Source: JADGHQ01 sp045805385
Lineage (GTDB): Bacteria > Actinomycetota > Thermoleophilia > Solirubrobacterales > Thermoleophilaceae
Reading direction: 5' to 3'
DNA: 15,955 nt
Assembly: GCA_045805385.1 (NCBI GenBank)
Contig: JBJMLG010000119.1
Span: 1 to 15,955 of the forward strand
Positions 13,856 to 15,955 of the stretch are shown in pieces. The notes below the pieces were generated by a model. That model was not told the DNA's origin, ran no database searches, and was given only the letters and a program-made list of their open reading frames with translations. The first letter of the stretch is position 1; each line of letters opens with the position of its first letter. The translations under genes were made by a program, and so were the position numbers.

Positions 13856-14383
13856 ATGAAGGGCAAGGCTCGAGTTGCAGGCATCACGGTCGCCGCGGCA
13901 GCGGTGGCCATGGGAGCCGTCGGGTACGCGACCAGCGTGGCGGGCGGTGAGGGCGCGGCCGCGAAGGCGAGGCCGACCGTGGCCCTGCGCGCCACCGGTC
14001 TGGGGAAGATCCTCGTGGACGGCAAGGGGCGGACCCTGTACGAGTTCGGCAAGGACCGGCACGGCAAGAGCAGCTGCAGCGACGCCTGCGCGGCCGTGTG
14101 GCCTCCGCTGATCGTGTCTGGGAAGGCGAGGGCCGGAAAGGGCGTCGACGCCGCCAAGCTAACGACTGTGAAGCGCAGCGACGGCACCACGCAGGCGGTC
14201 TACAACCACCATCCGCTCTACCGCTTCGCGCCCGACAGCAAGGCGGGCGACACCAAAGGTCAGGGCGTGAACGGCTTTGGTGCGCGCTGGTACGTGCTGA
14301 ACGCGGCGGGACGCCTCGTGAAGAAGACGGCGGCGCAAGCGCCCGCGACCCAGGCGCCGGTGAGCAACCCGTACGGTTACTAG
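13856..14383 (+). CDS. Small secreted protein with COG4315-type repeats
   Basis: The 175-residue protein has a basic start and a hydrophobic Ala/Val-rich segment (residues 8-28) that serves as signal peptide or anchor. Two repeats typical of the secreted COG4315 (PF03640) family follow. The first is LGKILVDGKGRTLYEF with SCSDACAAVWPP (Cys74, Cys78), and the second is QAVYNHHPLYRF with GQGVNGFGARWYVLNAAG. A Pro/Ala/Gln-rich tail ends the protein. No lipobox cysteine is seen, unlike many family members that are lipoproteins. The family's role is not established; its conserved Cys, His and Tyr suggest an envelope redox or metal-linked task, which is speculation. It starts 69 bases after the reductase gene on the same strand. 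Its stop shares a CTAG with the stop of the convergent dehydrogenase. Confidence 0.85.
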   Translation: MKGKARVAGITVAAAAVAMGAVGYATSVAGGEGAAAKARPTVALRATGLGKILVDGKGRTLYEFGKDRHGKSSCSDACAAVWPPLIVSGKARAGKGVDAAKLTTVKRSDGTTQAVYNHHPLYRFAPDSKAGDTKGQGVNGFGARWYVLNAAGRLVKKTAAQAPATQAPVSNPYGY

Positions 14384-15955
14384 CTCGCGCTTGCGGGCGA
14401 GGGCTCCGCGGCCGCCGGCTGAGCGGCGATCGCCTTCGCCGCCAGCCGGCCCGTGAACACGCAGCCGCCGAGGAAGGTGCCCTCGAGCGAGCGCCTGCCG
14501 TGCACGCCGCCTCCGCCGAAGCCGGCCGCCTCGCCGACGGCGTAGAGGCCGTCCATGGGGTCGCCCCCGGGCGTGAGCACGCGGCACTCGAGATCGGTCT
14601 GGATCCCGCCCAGGCTCTTGCGCGCCATCGGCTGGAGGCGGATCGCGATCAGCGGCATCGCCTTCTCTTCGACGATGCGCGCGAAGCGGGAGGTGCGGAG
14701 GCGGTCCCCGCGCCAGTTGCGCAACTGCGCGATGCGGCGGAGCTGGTCGTCGTTCCAGAGGCTCTTCCCGCGCGCGAGGTTGTCGTCGTAGCGGGCGATC
14801 TCCGACTCGAGCAGCTCGGGTTCGAGCGCAGCGTCGTTCGTCACCTCAGACATGCGCTCGGCGAGCTCGGGCACCGAGCGCCCCGTCACGAAGTCGGGGC
14901 AGCCGTCCACGAAGTACCGGACCAGATTCGGCTTGCCGAGCAGCACGCTCCCCACGAAGCGCCCGAGGCGCTTCTCCCGGAGGTGCGGGTTGTGCTGTGA
15001 GCCGGACACGTCCAGCTCGCGCACTGCGATCTTCCAGTTGCATACGAGCCACGAGTACTTGCGCTCGTGCTCGCACATGCGCTCGAGCGCGTAGTAGGCG
15101 TCGAACGTCGGCATCACCGGCACAGGTCCGTAGCGGCGCCCGGTCGGGTCGAAGAGGAGGCCCGAGCGCGGCGGGATCAGCTTGAGCCCGTGAAGCGGGC
15201 GCCGCGGCTGCGGGTGGCGGACTGCGTCGGCGTAGTTCCACATGCGGTTGATGTGGGTCACGTTGCCGCCCACTCGCTTGACCTCGTCGTGCATGGCGCC
15301 GTCGGCGTAGTAGTGGGAGCCCATGAGGAGGTGCTCTGGCGCCTCGCCGAGCTCGGCCGGCCACTCGCGCCGCACCATGTCGAGGTTGCCGCCCACGCCC
15401 CCGGCTGCGACCACGACGACCGCAGCCTCGATCTCACCCTGCCCACCTCCGTCCTCGCTCTCCACACGGCAGCCGCGCACGCACCCGCCGTCCTCGAGCA
15501 GCTCGGTCACGCGCGTGCGGAAGCGGAGCTCGAGCGAGCGCCTGCGCGGATGTCGCTCGATCGCCGCCCACACCTGGTCCACGAGCGCCTTGCCGGTGCC
15601 CCAGGTGAGGTGGAAGCGCGGCACCGAGTTGCCGTCGCCGAAGACGCCGCGCTCGGCCCAGTTGACGACCGGGAAGAAGTTCACGCCCTGCTGCTTCAGC
15701 CAGCCGCCGACGTCGTCGCGGGCGCGCGAGACGTACTGCTCGGCCCAGCGGCGCGGCCACTCGTCCGACTCGTCGAAGTCCGCGATGCGGAGCCAGTCGG
15801 CCAAGGCGAGCTCCACGCTGTCCTTTACGCCGGAGCGGCGCTGCTCCGGGCTGTCGACCATGAACATGCCGCCGAAGGCCTCGCGCGCAAGCCCGCCGAG
15901 CTCCTCGGGCCGGCAGCGGTCGAGCAGCAACACCTCGCGTCCGTGCTCGAGCAGC
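14380..15955 (-). CDS. FAD-binding dehydrogenase, COG3573-like (5' partial)
   Basis: The frame is open through the right edge, so the start lies outside; about 525 residues are visible. The first ones (LLEHGREVLLLDR) are the second half of a Rossmann FAD-binding motif, so only about 30 residues are missing. Later features are the WGTGKALVDQV segment, the strand VVVVAAGGVGGNLDMV, and the C-terminal FAD-binding block GLYAVGEAAGFGGGGVHGRRSLEGTFLGGCVFTGR. Together they fit the predicted FAD-binding dehydrogenases of COG3573, related to the 3-ketosteroid dehydrogenase / fumarate reductase flavoproteins. The substrate and partner are unknown. There is no signal peptide in the visible part, so it is probably cytoplasmic. 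The N-terminal codon at 15933 sometimes read as a start is internal. Confidence 0.88.
   Translation of the reverse strand, partial: LLEHGREVLLLDRCRPEELGGLAREAFGGMFMVDSPEQRRSGVKDSVELALADWLRIADFDESDEWPRRWAEQYVSRARDDVGGWLKQQGVNFFPVVNWAERGVFGDGNSVPRFHLTWGTGKALVDQVWAAIERHPRRRSLELRFRTRVTELLEDGGCVRGCRVESEDGGGQGEIEAAVVVVAAGGVGGNLDMVRREWPAELGEAPEHLLMGSHYYADGAMHDEVKRVGGNVTHINRMWNYADAVRHPQPRRPLHGLKLIPPRSGLLFDPTGRRYGPVPVMPTFDAYYALERMCEHERKYSWLVCNWKIAVRELDVSGSQHNPHLREKRLGRFVGSVLLGKPNLVRYFVDGCPDFVTGRSVPELAERMSEVTNDAALEPELLESEIARYDDNLARGKSLWNDDQLRRIAQLRNWRGDRLRTSRFARIVEEKAMPLIAIRLQPMARKSLGGIQTDLECRVLTPGGDPMDGLYAVGEAAGFGGGGVHGRRSLEGTFLGGCVFTGRLAAKAIAAQPAAAEPSPASAS

Noticed and set aside
12734..14062. 442-codon minus-strand frame opposite the reductase and the small secreted protein gene
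   Set aside because: It covers two real genes and a spacer and shows no domain or start signal.

Overview
The window is very GC-rich, gene-dense DNA with codon use and protein families typical of a high-GC Gram-positive bacterium. Several proteins resemble those I associate with soil Actinomycetota of the class Thermoleophilia (Solirubrobacterales and relatives). That placement is inference: no rRNA or marker gene is present. I see no mobile element, CRISPR array, tRNA or rRNA. I count fourteen genes, two of them cut by the window edges.

Region 1 (1-3994) looks like a second-messenger unit. A gene truncated at its 5' end encodes the last helices of an MFS permease fused to a cyclic-nucleotide-binding domain. 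Its 3' end overlaps, tail to tail, a CHASE2 / class III nucleotide cyclase gene. The cyclase lies 3 bases downstream of a gene for a secreted FecR-like surface protein, so those two form an operon.

Region 2 (4007-6419) starts with a FadR-type GntR repressor. A perfect FadR-class operator touches its start codon. The repressor gene overlaps a membrane di-iron sterol desaturase/hydroxylase gene by one base. A methionine sulfoxide reductase (msrA) gene follows with its own -10 element.

Region 3 (6420-9163) has a 353-base non-coding stretch with a 27-base palindrome. It is followed by a secreted protein of unknown function with a Thr-rich linker and a very basic tail. A secreted chymotrypsin-fold protease gene converges on it with no gap.

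Region 4 (9256-14383) holds a small TfoX-like protein, a Tat-exported MAO-type flavin amine oxidase, a PfkB sugar kinase translationally coupled to a FucA-like class II aldolase, a divergent L-glyceraldehyde-3-phosphate-reductase-type aldo/keto reductase, and a small secreted COG4315-type protein. Aldolase, kinase and reductase could together dispose of a phosphorylated ketose via DHAP plus an aldehyde. The substrate is unknown and no isomerase is visible.

Region 5 (14380-15955) is the C-terminal ~95% of a large FAD-binding dehydrogenase, cut at its N-terminus by the window edge.

Two features run through the whole window. All four convergent gene pairs abut or overlap at their stop codons. 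Several first genes have a TANNNT-like -10 element only 7-8 bases before the start codon, which suggests leaderless mRNAs, while genes inside operons or encoding exported proteins often carry Shine-Dalgarno sequences.
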